The position numbers were made by a program, and so were the translations under genes. Of a stretch of 64,000 bases of DNA, positions 53,311-61,553 are shown piece by piece (positions within the stretch are counted from its first letter, which is position 1; each line of letters starts with the position of its first letter). The stretch comes from Wenyingzhuangia gilva. Its GTDB lineage: Bacteria; Bacteroidota; Bacteroidia; Flavobacteriales; Flavobacteriaceae. The stretch covers positions 124,001-188,000 of the forward strand of contig NZ_JAUMIT010000002.1 of the NCBI RefSeq assembly GCF_030519655.1, read 5' to 3'. The notes below the pieces were generated by a model that was given only the letters and a program-made list of their open reading frames with translations, did not search any database and was not told the DNA's origin.

Positions 53311-54493
53311 TTTAAGAGAAGATTTTTTTAAACATCAAGCACAAACCTCTCCTCATCCGTTGATTATTGAGGTTGCTAGTGCTAAAGGATCTTATGTGTA
53401 CGATGTACAAGGCAAGGCTTATTTAGATTTTATTGCAGGGGTTTCAGCCAATAGCTTGGGACACAATCACCCAAAAGTTTCTCAAGCAATTAAAGATCAG
53501 GTAGATGCTTATAGTCACGTGATGGTTTATGGAGAATTTGTTCAACAGCCACAAACAGAGTTGTGTAAGTTGTTGGCAGATTTATTACCAGAAAATTTAA
53601 ACACAGTGTATTTGGTGAATTCTGGAACCGAGGCGACAGAAGGAGCTTTAAAATTGGCCAAAAGAGTCACCAAAAGATTTGAAATTGTTGCTGCAAAACA
53701 CGCATATCATGGTAATACTCAGGGTTCTATGAGTGTTTGTGGTACAGAAATACAAAATAGAGCCTTTAGACCCTTAATTCCGGGGACAAAGTTTATTACT
53801 TATAATGATATAGAAGATTTGTCTAAAATTACCACAGAAACCGCTGCCGTGATTTTAGAAACCATTCAAGGAGGTGCTGGTTTTATTGTGTCTCAAAATG
53901 GATATTTAGAAAAAGTACGTAAAAAGTGTGATGAGGTTGGAGCGCTGTTAATTTTAGATGAAATTCAATCAGGAGTAGGACGTACAGGAAAATTTTTCGG
54001 TTTTGAACATTATAACTGTATTCCAGATATTGTAATTACAGGAAAAGGTTTAGGAGGTGGAATGCCAATTGGAGCTTTTATTAGTAGCTATGAAAACATG
54101 AGTCTGTTAAAAGAAAATCCAAAGTTGGGGCATGTGACTACTTTTGGCGGGCACCCTGTAATTGCAGCAGCAGCTTTGGCTACTGTAAAAGAAATTACCG
54201 AAACCAACTTAATGAAAGAAGCTTTACGCAAAGAACAGTTGATTAAAGATTGTTTGCAGCATCCGGCTATTAAAGAAATTAGAGGGAAAGGATTGATGTT
54301 GGCTTTGATCATGGAAAATGCTGATGTAGCGGCTGACGTTGTTCTAAAATGTATGGATGATGGGTTGTTGTTGTTCTTTTTATTATTTGAAAAAAGAGCT
54401 GTAAGAATTAGTCCACCATTGACCATTTCTGATGAAGAAATCAGAATAGGATGTGCAAAAATATTAAAAGTGATTGATAAGGTTACTGCATAA
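53303..54493 (+). CDS. Class III PLP-dependent aminotransferase (acetylornithine-aminotransferase-like)
   Basis: 396 residues of the aspartate aminotransferase fold type I, class III. Typical motifs are the cofactor-binding NSGTEATEGALKLAKRVT, DEIQSGVGRTG, and the PLP Lys in VITGKGLGGGMPIGAF. The similarity is to acetylornithine/ornithine and 4-aminobutyrate aminotransferases; the substrate is not settled. It overlaps the OstA-like gene, so it is translated with it. A strong terminator follows. Confidence 0.93.
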   Translation: MTNLREDFFKHQAQTSPHPLIIEVASAKGSYVYDVQGKAYLDFIAGVSANSLGHNHPKVSQAIKDQVDAYSHVMVYGEFVQQPQTELCKLLADLLPENLNTVYLVNSGTEATEGALKLAKRVTKRFEIVAAKHAYHGNTQGSMSVCGTEIQNRAFRPLIPGTKFITYNDIEDLSKITTETAAVILETIQGGAGFIVSQNGYLEKVRKKCDEVGALLILDEIQSGVGRTGKFFGFEHYNCIPDIVITGKGLGGGMPIGAFISSYENMSLLKENPKLGHVTTFGGHPVIAAAALATVKEITETNLMKEALRKEQLIKDCLQHPAIKEIRGKGLMLALIMENADVAADVVLKCMDDGLLLFFLLFEKRAVRISPPLTISDEEIRIGCAKILKVIDKVTA

Positions 54494-54527
54494 AAAAAGA
54501 GGATGATAATTCATCCTCTTTTTTTAT
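54492..54527. terminator. Bidirectional terminator before the LacI-type regulator
   Basis: AAAAAAAGAGGATGA, TAA/T loop, TCATCCTCTTTTTTT. Its GAGGATGA stem is identical to that of the terminator at 61518-61553, which closes the kdu operon. Confidence 0.9.
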
Positions 54528-54529
54528 TG

Positions 54530-55546
54530 TTATGATTTTTGAGAGGACTGTCTAATAATTAATTCAGTCCCTAAAGTTTTTGAATGTTCTGATGGTGACT
54601 CAATTGTTTTTTTGATGAGTTCAATCAATAATGAAGATGCAATAATTCCCATTTCAACATCTGGTTGATTTACGGTAGTTAAACCAGGTTCTATAACAGC
54701 AGAAATAGAATCGTTATTAAAACCTACAATAGCAATGTCATCAGGAATTTTTAAGCCATTCTTTTTAAAGTATTGCATGGCACTAATGGCTGCTGTATCA
54801 TTAGAGGAATAAATTCCATCAACCTTGGGTAAGGAAATTACTTTTTTTGCCAGTTCTATACCATCTGCTTCGGAAAGTTGAGATTCTAAAATGTATTCTG
54901 GTCTAACAGGTATGTTATTGTCTGTTAAAGCAGCAACATAACCTTGCATTCTTCTTTTGTAGAGTTCTATTTTTTGAAAACCTGAAAAATGGACAATGTT
55001 TTTACATCCATTTTCTATCAGATGTTGTGTAGCATTATAACTAGCTTCGTAATCATCAATAGTAATACTAGGAATGTTTGGCATGGTCATAGGTCTATCA
55101 AAAAAAACGATTGGACCTCCATTGGTTTTAAAATTTGAAAGGTGATTGTAATTTGTAGTTCCCATAGAAACTGAAATTAATAAGCCATCTACACGGTTAG
55201 AAAGTAAAGTAGAAACTAATTCTTGTTCTCTTTCAAGACTTTCTAAGGATTGCCCAATAACTACATTATAACCAGCTCTGTATGCAGTTTCTTCAATTCC
55301 AGAAATTACAGAAGAAAAGAAGTTTCTTGAAATTCTAGGAACAATAATACCAATGGTATTGGTTTTGTTAGTTCGTAAATTTGAAGCTAAAATGTTTTTT
55401 TGATAACCTAATTCAACAGCTTTTTTTTGGATTAAGTCTTTTGTTTTTTGTGAAACTCTAGGACTATTATTCAAAGCTCTAGAGACCGTAGAGCTGTTGA
55501 TCTTTAGTGCTTTAGAAATATCATGAATAGTAGTCTTTTTTTTCAT
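54530..55546 (-). CDS. LacI family transcriptional regulator of the TRAP/kdu locus
   Basis: 338 residues from the ATG at 55546 (MKKKTTIHDI); five extra residues upstream are unlikely. The LacI HTH (ISKALKINSSTVSRALNNSPR) is followed by the hinge and a sugar-binding-like sensor domain with IGIIVPRISRNFFSSVISG. It is a paralogue of the regulator at 16505, with a recognition helix that differs mainly at two positions. It lies downstream of the TRAP genes and upstream of a bidirectional terminator. The operator candidate at 58576 is its likely target. The effector may be a keto-deoxy uronate, which is inference. Confidence 0.9.
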   Translation of the reverse strand: MKKKTTIHDISKALKINSSTVSRALNNSPRVSQKTKDLIQKKAVELGYQKNILASNLRTNKTNTIGIIVPRISRNFFSSVISGIEETAYRAGYNVVIGQSLESLEREQELVSTLLSNRVDGLLISVSMGTTNYNHLSNFKTNGGPIVFFDRPMTMPNIPSITIDDYEASYNATQHLIENGCKNIVHFSGFQKIELYKRRMQGYVAALTDNNIPVRPEYILESQLSEADGIELAKKVISLPKVDGIYSSNDTAAISAMQYFKKNGLKIPDDIAIVGFNNDSISAVIEPGLTTVNQPDVEMGIIASSLLIELIKKTIESPSEHSKTLGTELIIRQSSQKS

Positions 55547-55575
55547 TTTATAAAGAATCATCTTATAGATAAATA

Positions 55576-55610
55576 AAACTGAAGATTATATGATTACAAC
55601 CTTCAGTTTT
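55576..55610 (-). terminator. Terminator between the TRAP genes and the LacI gene
   Basis: AAAACTGAAG and CTTCAGTTTT form a 10-bp stem with a 15-base loop; on the minus strand a T-rich stretch follows. The regulator may thus have its own transcript. Confidence 0.6.
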
Positions 55611-55635
55611 ACTTTTATATAGATAAAATGTGATG

Positions 55636-56937
55636 TTAATTTAATAAACCAAATACCCCTGGCAACCATAAACTTAGTGAAGGGAAATAAGTTACAAGAA
55701 ACAGAGAAACAATCATTGCTAAGAACAATGGTAGTAATGGTTTGATAACCTTATCAATAGTTGTATTTGCCACTCCAATTCCAACAAATAGTACAGATCC
55801 TACTGGAGGAGTACACAGTCCAATACTTAAGTTTAACACCATAATCATTCCGAAGTGAATTGGATCCATTCCAAGAGAAGTTACCACTGGTAAGAAAATA
55901 GGTGTAAAGATTAATACCGCAGGAGTCATGTCCATAAATACTCCAACAAATAATAGTAATAAGTTAATGATAATTAAAATTACAATCTTGTTATCACTAA
56001 TTCCCAATAATACATTACTAATATCTTGAGGAATGTTTTCAAAAGACATTACCCATGACATACTCATAGAAGCACCAATCAATAACATTACAATAGCTGT
56101 TGTACAAGAAGAGTCTAGTAAAATTTCAGGTAAGTTTTTAAAATTTATTTCTTTGTAAACAATTCCTAATAAAAAAGTATATAATACTGCAATTGCAGAA
56201 GCTTCTGTAGCGGTGAAAATACCTACTACAATACCTCCAATTACAATAATAAGTAATAACAAACTAGGAACCGCATCAATAAAAGTTTTAAAAACCTGTT
56301 TTAGAGAACTACGTTCTCCTAATTTATATTTTTTCTTTTTAGCCCAAAAAGAAGCAACAACCATTAATAGCAATCCTGTTAAAATTCCAGGAATATATCC
56401 AGCCAAGAACAAGGCAGCAATAGAAACTCCACCACTGGCTAAAGAATATACAATTAATACGTTACTTGGAGGAATGATTAATCCTGTTGTTGATGAGGTA
56501 ATGTTTACCGCAGCTCCAAATTCTTTAGAATATCCTTCTTTTTCCATTTCAGGTCCTAAGATACTTCCCATGGCTGATGCAGATGCCATTGCAGATCCTG
56601 CAATAGCCCCCATAAGCATGGCTCCAATTACGTTGATAAGAGCTAAACCACCAGGTAAAGATCCTACCAAAGTTTTAGCAAAAGCAATGAGTCGATGGGC
56701 AATTCCTCCTTTATTCATTAACTGTCCTGACAATACAAAGAAAGGAATGGCTAATAATGAGAAACTATCTAATCCTGTTCCCATTCTTTGGGAAACAGTG
56801 GTTAATGCTGGTATAACAGGTATACTTACAAGCATAGTTAATACTGAAGAGATGGCAATACTCCATGCAACAGGTGTTCCTATGGTTAGTAAGATTAAAA
56901 AACTTACTACTAATACTAATTCTGGTAAAAATTCCAT
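55636..56937 (-). CDS. dctM: TRAP transporter large permease (DctM)
   Basis: 433 residues with about 12 membrane segments. It matches the DctM/SiaM large subunit, with the N-terminal GTPVAWSIAISSVL, the GSAMASASAMGSILGPEMEKEGY block and the VGIGVANTTIDKVIKPLLPLFLA region. DctM carries the sodium- or proton-driven transport across the inner membrane. It follows dctQ by 5 bases. As the neighbours are kduI and kduD, the cargo is probably a galacturonate-derived or unsaturated uronate. Confidence 0.93.
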   Translation of the reverse strand: MEFLPELVLVVSFLILLTIGTPVAWSIAISSVLTMLVSIPVIPALTTVSQRMGTGLDSFSLLAIPFFVLSGQLMNKGGIAHRLIAFAKTLVGSLPGGLALINVIGAMLMGAIAGSAMASASAMGSILGPEMEKEGYSKEFGAAVNITSSTTGLIIPPSNVLIVYSLASGGVSIAALFLAGYIPGILTGLLLMVVASFWAKKKKYKLGERSSLKQVFKTFIDAVPSLLLLIIVIGGIVVGIFTATEASAIAVLYTFLLGIVYKEINFKNLPEILLDSSCTTAIVMLLIGASMSMSWVMSFENIPQDISNVLLGISDNKIVILIIINLLLLFVGVFMDMTPAVLIFTPIFLPVVTSLGMDPIHFGMIMVLNLSIGLCTPPVGSVLFVGIGVANTTIDKVIKPLLPLFLAMIVSLFLVTYFPSLSLWLPGVFGLLN

Positions 56938-56942
56938 AATAT

Positions 56943-57401
56943 TTATGCTCTTAAAAGGTCTGTAATTTTATAATAAATAATCAAGATTCCACTCAAAGGA
57001 ATTACTGCGTATACAAAAGCCAATGGAATTTGTAATGCAGGAGAGGTTTGTCCTAGTAAAAAACTAATATAAACCAATCTTAATCCTCCTATAACCATGG
57101 CTGCAAAAGCAAAAAGAATAACCAATGCAAACACCAATATTCTTAGTTTTTTTTGAGTAGCAGGTCCTGTTTTTAAAGGAACTACATCAATGGCAACGTG
57201 CATGTTTCTACCCGAAACATAAGCAGCTCCTAAAATTCCTACCCATATCATTAAATATCTAGATAACTCATCAGTAAAAGAACTTGGAGCTCCTAATACA
57301 AATCTTGAGAATACTTGCCATAATACATTGATTACCATTAAACCCATAATGATGGTTAAGGTTGATCCTAGTATTTTATCTACTTTTTTTCTTAATTCCA
57401 T
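56943..57401 (-). CDS. dctQ: TRAP transporter small permease (DctQ)
   Basis: 152 residues with four membrane segments, typical of DctQ. Conserved is the SSFTDELSRYLMIWVGILGAAYVSGRNMHVAIDVV block. It forms the membrane complex with DctM. It lies between dctM (5 bases downstream) and dctP (1 base upstream), a tight three-gene operon. Confidence 0.92.
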   Translation of the reverse strand: MELRKKVDKILGSTLTIIMGLMVINVLWQVFSRFVLGAPSSFTDELSRYLMIWVGILGAAYVSGRNMHVAIDVVPLKTGPATQKKLRILVFALVILFAFAAMVIGGLRLVYISFLLGQTSPALQIPLAFVYAVIPLSGILIIYYKITDLLRA

Positions 57402-57402
57402 T

Positions 57403-58383
57403 TTACTTCGTATTTCTAATTTGTTGAATCAATTGGTGAACAGCTGGATCTTTTTCTACTTCATCATAGATAGGTTTAACCATATCTGAAAATAAAGTTT
57501 TGTCAGGTCTAATGATTTCAACTCCTGCTTTTTCAACTTCAGTAAGCGCTTCTTCTTCTGCATCTAACCAAAGTTCTCTTTGATATTTAACAGAGTTTTT
57601 TACAGCAATTTTTACCCATTCTTGTTCTTGTTCAGTCAACGAATTCCAAAAATGAGTACTTCCTACTAATACATCAGGAACCACAGTATGTTCGTCTAAA
57701 GTATAGTGCTTACAAACTTCGTAATGTCTAGATAAGTAAAAAGATGGAGGATTGTTTTCAGCTGCATCTACCACTCCTTGTTGTAAAGAAGTATATAATT
57801 CACCCCATGAAATAGGTGTTGGAGAACCTCCAAAACTACGAACCATGTTCATAGCGCTTACGCTCTCCATTACACGTACTTTTAATCCTTTTAAATCTTC
57901 TGGAGTTCTAATCGCTTTGTCTTTACTGTAAAAACTTCTACTACCAGCATCATAATATCCCAAACCTTTTAACCAAAATTTAGTACCATTATCTAATAAT
58001 TCTTGACCAATAGGACCGTCTAACACATTAAAAGAATGTTCACGATCTCTAAATAAATAAGGTAAACCAAGAACTTTCATTTTTGGAGCAAAATTTTCTA
58101 ACACTCCCACAGATACCTTGGTCATTTCTAAACTACCTATTTGAAGTAATTCTAAACATTCTCTTTCAGTTCCTAATTGTTGGCTAGGGTATACATTTAT
58201 TTTTAGCGTACCATTTGATAGTTTATACAAATCATCGCTCATTTTTAGCATGGCAATATGTACAGAGTGTTTGGTGTCTAAACCATGAGCTAACTTGATG
58301 GTTTTTGTTTTTTTTGTTAATTCGTTACATCCATGTAATAATGGAATAAAACATAAACAATATAAGATTGTTTTAAGTCGCAT
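57403..58383 (-). CDS. dctP: TRAP transporter solute-binding protein (DctP), lipoprotein form
   Basis: 326 residues of the DctP family with KLAHGLDTKHSVHIAMLKMSD at the N-terminal lobe and the substrate-Arg region LKGLKVRVMESVSAMNMVRSFGG; PTPISWGELYTSLQQGVVDAAENN is the usual helix. It begins with a signal ending in LLHGC (Cys19), so it is probably a lipoprotein instead of the more common soluble periplasmic form. Uronate-binding DctP proteins such as DctP of galacturonate and glucuronate systems share these blocks, so uronate is plausible. It is the first gene of the TRAP operon, divergent from kduI. Confidence 0.92.
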   Translation of the reverse strand: MRLKTILYCLCFIPLLHGCNELTKKTKTIKLAHGLDTKHSVHIAMLKMSDDLYKLSNGTLKINVYPSQQLGTERECLELLQIGSLEMTKVSVGVLENFAPKMKVLGLPYLFRDREHSFNVLDGPIGQELLDNGTKFWLKGLGYYDAGSRSFYSKDKAIRTPEDLKGLKVRVMESVSAMNMVRSFGGSPTPISWGELYTSLQQGVVDAAENNPPSFYLSRHYEVCKHYTLDEHTVVPDVLVGSTHFWNSLTEQEQEWVKIAVKNSVKYQRELWLDAEEEALTEVEKAGVEIIRPDKTLFSDMVKPIYDEVEKDPAVHQLIQQIRNTK

Positions 58384-58575
58384 GAGTTTTGTCTTATTAA
58401 GGATTTTAATGATGATTTTAAGTAAATTAAGTTCTAAGTAAAGGTGTTAAGGTAATGTTATTTATATTATGTTTTTCTATGATTCAATACTCTTTTTTCT
58501 GATGTATGTGCAAAATTTATGAAAAAAAATTATTGAATTATTAGCGTTAAAGCAAATGTATAATTTTATATTCAT

Positions 58576-58593
58576 AATACAATCGATTGTATT
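58576..58593. promoter_or_regulatory. Putative LacI-family operator between dctP and kduI
   Basis: AATACAATCGATTGTATT is a perfect 18-base palindrome with a central CG, typical of LacI-family operators. It lies 183 bases from the dctP start and 52 bases before kduI, able to control both. It overlaps the putative kduI -33 element, so binding would block the promoter. It shares AATCGATTG with the site upstream of GH28. Confidence 0.75.
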
Positions 58594-58616
58594 GTATTTT
58601 TTTTTTACTACATTTA
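58587..58616 (+). promoter_or_regulatory. Probable kduI promoter, overlapped by the operator
   Basis: TTG at 58587-58589, 19 bases, and TACATTTA at 58609-58616, one base away from TAnnTTTG. The kduI start codon is 30 bases downstream. Confidence 0.45.
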
Positions 58617-58645
58617 CGTAGAATTAAATACTAATACAATATAGC

Positions 58646-59488
58646 ATGAAACAAAATATCGAGACTAGATATGCAGCTTCTCCAAGAGAAGTAAAACAGA
58701 TGGATACCCAACAATTAAGAGATGAGTTTTTAATAGAAGACTTGTTTACTGAAGATCAAGTTAAATTGGTGTATTCTCATTATGATAGATACATTACAGG
58801 AGGTGTTTTACCAGTAAATAAATCTATTACATTAGAAACAATAGATCAATTAAAGTCTACTTATTTTTTAGAAAGAAGAGAATTAGGAGTAATTAATGTT
58901 GGTGAAACGGGAACTGTAAGTGTTGATGGTGAGATATATGAATTAGGACATAAAGAAGCTTTGTATATAGGAAGAGGGAATAAAGAGATTATTTTCTCTA
59001 GTAATTCTTCTTCTAATCCAGCCATATTTTATATCAACTCAACACCTGCGCACAAAGCCTATCCTACTAAAAAAATAGGTTTAGACGATGTTGAGGTTGT
59101 AGAATTAGGGACACCAGAAACTTGTAATGCAAGAACCATTCGTAAATATATAGTTAACAGTGTAGTTGATGTTTGTCAGTTACAAATGGGAATGACTACT
59201 TTAAAATCAGGAAGTGTATGGAACACTATGCCAGCTCACGTACACGACAGAAGAATGGAAGTTTATTTCTATTTAGACGTGCCACAAGATCAAGCAGTTT
59301 CTCATTTTATGGGACAACCAACAGAAACAAGACATGTATGGATGGCCAATCACCAAGCAATTATTTCTCCACCTTGGTCAATTCACTCAGGTGCAGGAAC
59401 TTCTTCTTATACTTTTATTTGGGGTATGGCTGGTGAAAACTTAGACTATGGAGATATGGATGTTTGTAAAATAACAGAATTAAGATAA
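58646..59488 (+). CDS. kduI: 5-dehydro-4-deoxy-D-glucuronate isomerase (KduI)
   Basis: KduI isomerises 5-keto-4-deoxyuronate to 3-deoxy-D-glycero-2,5-hexodiulosonate, the step between the unsaturated uronate and KduD. The 280 residues are the normal length. The metal-binding His/Glu cluster lies in TMPAHVHDRRMEVYFYLD, plus the later ATRHVW and IISPPWSIHSGAGTSSYTFIWGMAGEN. The N-terminal domain begins ETRYAASPREVKQMDT, as in known KduI. It is the first gene of the operon, downstream of the AATCGATT operator. Confidence 0.96.
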   Translation: MKQNIETRYAASPREVKQMDTQQLRDEFLIEDLFTEDQVKLVYSHYDRYITGGVLPVNKSITLETIDQLKSTYFLERRELGVINVGETGTVSVDGEIYELGHKEALYIGRGNKEIIFSSNSSSNPAIFYINSTPAHKAYPTKKIGLDDVEVVELGTPETCNARTIRKYIVNSVVDVCQLQMGMTTLKSGSVWNTMPAHVHDRRMEVYFYLDVPQDQAVSHFMGQPTETRHVWMANHQAIISPPWSIHSGAGTSSYTFIWGMAGENLDYGDMDVCKITELR

Positions 59489-59507
59489 TCTAAAAAAAGA
59501 AATATAC

Positions 59508-60302
59508 ATGTCAACACAATTATTTGACCTATCAGGAAAAATAGCTCTTATTACTGGAGCAACACATGGTTTAGGAATGGCCATGGCTAAAGGTTTAGGT
59601 TTGGCTGGAGCAACAATTGTTGTCAACGGAAATTCATCTCAAGAAAAATTAGACAATGCTGTTGCTGAGTACAAAGCTGCTGGGATCAATGCTTCTGGAT
59701 ACTTGTTTGATGTTACTAATGAAGAACAAGTTGTGGCAAGCATCAAGAAAATAGAATCGGAAGTTGGAGCTATAGACATTCTAATTAACAATGCTGGAAT
59801 TATCAAAAGAACTCCATTGGTAGAAATGGAAGTTGCTGATTTTAAACAAGTAATAGATGTGGATTTGGTTTCGCCTTTTATTGTTTCTAAGGCGGTTGTG
59901 AAAGGAATGATTGAGAGAAGAAATGGAAAGATCATTAATATTTGTTCTATGATGAGTGAATTAGGAAGAAATTCTGTAGGAGCTTATGCGGCAGCAAAAG
60001 GTGGTTTAAAAATGCTTACTCAAAATATGGCTACAGAATGGGCTAAATTTAATATTCAAACCAATGGAATTGGACCAGGATATTTTGCTACAAGTCAAAC
60101 CGCACCTATTAGAGTTGATGGAAACCCTTTTAACGAGTTTATTATTAGTAGAACTCCAGCAGGTGTTTGGGGAGACCCAGATGATTTACAAGGAGCTGCT
60201 ATTTTCTTAAGTTCTAAGGCCAGTAATTTTGTAAATGGTCAGGTACTTTATGTTGATGGAGGAATTTTAGCAACTATTGGAAAACCATCAAACGAAGATT
60301 AA
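59508..60302 (+). CDS. kduD: 2-dehydro-3-deoxy-D-gluconate 5-dehydrogenase (KduD)
   Basis: KduD, a short-chain dehydrogenase, reduces the KduI product to 2-keto-3-deoxygluconate with NADH. The 264 residues carry the Rossmann motif TGATHGLGMAMA, NNAG, the catalytic Ser in ICSMMSELG, and YAAAKGG with the catalytic Tyr and Lys. The C-terminal DDLQGAAIFLSSKASNFVNGQVLYVDGG is typical of the family. It lies 19 bases after kduI. The next enzymes, KdgK and KdgA, are not in the window. Confidence 0.95.
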   Translation: MSTQLFDLSGKIALITGATHGLGMAMAKGLGLAGATIVVNGNSSQEKLDNAVAEYKAAGINASGYLFDVTNEEQVVASIKKIESEVGAIDILINNAGIIKRTPLVEMEVADFKQVIDVDLVSPFIVSKAVVKGMIERRNGKIINICSMMSELGRNSVGAYAAAKGGLKMLTQNMATEWAKFNIQTNGIGPGYFATSQTAPIRVDGNPFNEFIISRTPAGVWGDPDDLQGAAIFLSSKASNFVNGQVLYVDGGILATIGKPSNED

Positions 60303-60318
60303 TCTACAAGAGTAAAAT

Positions 60319-61488
60319 ATGAAATTCCTATTCAATATTACAGCATCAGTAACCATGTTTACTCTGTTGTCTTGTTCAAATACTAGAACTGTTTTTGTAC
60401 AAAATATGTTAGATAAAGAACGTTCTTTTGAAACTGTAACACTTACTAAAGAATTTTTAGAACTTCAAAGTCTTGAAGGTTTAGGTATTAAGAATACAGA
60501 AACCAATGAGTATGAAATTACACAATTAATTGATGTTGATGGAGATGGAATTATGGATGAAATTATATTTCAGCCAACAATAGCTCCTTACGCTAAATCA
60601 ATATACAAAATTGCCAATATTTCTAAAAGTAAAGTACCAAAAGGAGAAAATTTGTGTTATTCTAGATTTGTTCCAGAGCGTACTGATGATTATACTTGGG
60701 AAAATGACAAAGTTGCTTTTAGAGTATATGGGCCTACAGCTCAAAGATTAAATGAAGAAAACGATCCTACAGGAACACTTTCTAGTGGAATTGATGCTTG
60801 GTTAAAAAGAGTAAGTTATCCTATTATCAATAAGTGGTATCAAAAAACAGTTGTTGATAAAACAGGAAGTTATCATGTAGACACTGGTGAAGGATTAGAT
60901 AATTTCCATGTAGGGTCAAGTAGAGGTGTAGGAGGAAGTTCGGTAAAAGTAAATGGTGAGTATTATATATCGAAAAATTATACAGAGTGGAGAACCATTA
61001 CTACAGGACCTTTGAGGACATCGTTTTATTTAAAGTATGCTGATTGGAAAGCTGATGATAAAAATATTAGTGAATACAAGGTGATTACTTTGGATAGAGG
61101 GAGTAATTTATCTAAAATAGAAGATTATATTACAGGAACTGATGTTGTTTCAGTTGGATTGACTTTACACAAACAAGAAGGTGTTGTATATGGTGATAAA
61201 GCCAAAGGATGGATCAGTTATTGGGAACCTTTAGATGATTCTGAAATTGGAACTGCTGTAGTTGCGACAGGAGATTCTTTTATTAACAACAATACTTATA
61301 TTGTAGATAATAAAGATTTGTGTAATGCATTTGTAGATTTAAAAGTAACAAATAACCAAGCTGTTTACTATTCAGGTTTTGGATGGAAAAAAGCAGGTGA
61401 ATTTAAAACTAAAGAAGATTGGTATCATTATTTAAGTGATTTTAAAACCAAAATAGACAATCCATTGATTGTTAAAAGAGTTAAGTAA
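60319..61488 (+). CDS. DUF4861 family lipoprotein, second copy
   Basis: 389 residues with a lipobox (LLSC, Cys19). The N-terminal part has DVDGDGIMDEIIFQ, a segment usual in this family, and the C-terminal part has YYSGFGWKKAGEFKTKEDWYHYL, the conserved ending also visible in the copy at 20309. The large middle part differs from that copy and is about 60 residues longer. It lies 16 bases after kduD in the same operon, separate from any polysaccharide lyase. No reaction is known to me. Its presence in both uronate loci suggests a shared role, for example in oligosaccharide processing, which is inference. Confidence 0.8.
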   Translation: MKFLFNITASVTMFTLLSCSNTRTVFVQNMLDKERSFETVTLTKEFLELQSLEGLGIKNTETNEYEITQLIDVDGDGIMDEIIFQPTIAPYAKSIYKIANISKSKVPKGENLCYSRFVPERTDDYTWENDKVAFRVYGPTAQRLNEENDPTGTLSSGIDAWLKRVSYPIINKWYQKTVVDKTGSYHVDTGEGLDNFHVGSSRGVGGSSVKVNGEYYISKNYTEWRTITTGPLRTSFYLKYADWKADDKNISEYKVITLDRGSNLSKIEDYITGTDVVSVGLTLHKQEGVVYGDKAKGWISYWEPLDDSEIGTAVVATGDSFINNNTYIVDNKDLCNAFVDLKVTNNQAVYYSGFGWKKAGEFKTKEDWYHYLSDFKTKIDNPLIVKRVK

Positions 61489-61517
61489 AAATGATGTTAA
61501 ACATTTTTTAGATTTAC

Positions 61518-61553
61518 AAAAAAAGAGGATGATTACTTCATCCTCTTTTTTTT
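61518..61553. terminator. Bidirectional terminator after the kdu operon
   Basis: GAGGATGA, TTACT loop, TCATCCTC, with A-runs on the left and T-runs on the right. The stem equals that of the terminator at 54492-54527. Convergent genes on both sides share it. Confidence 0.9.
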
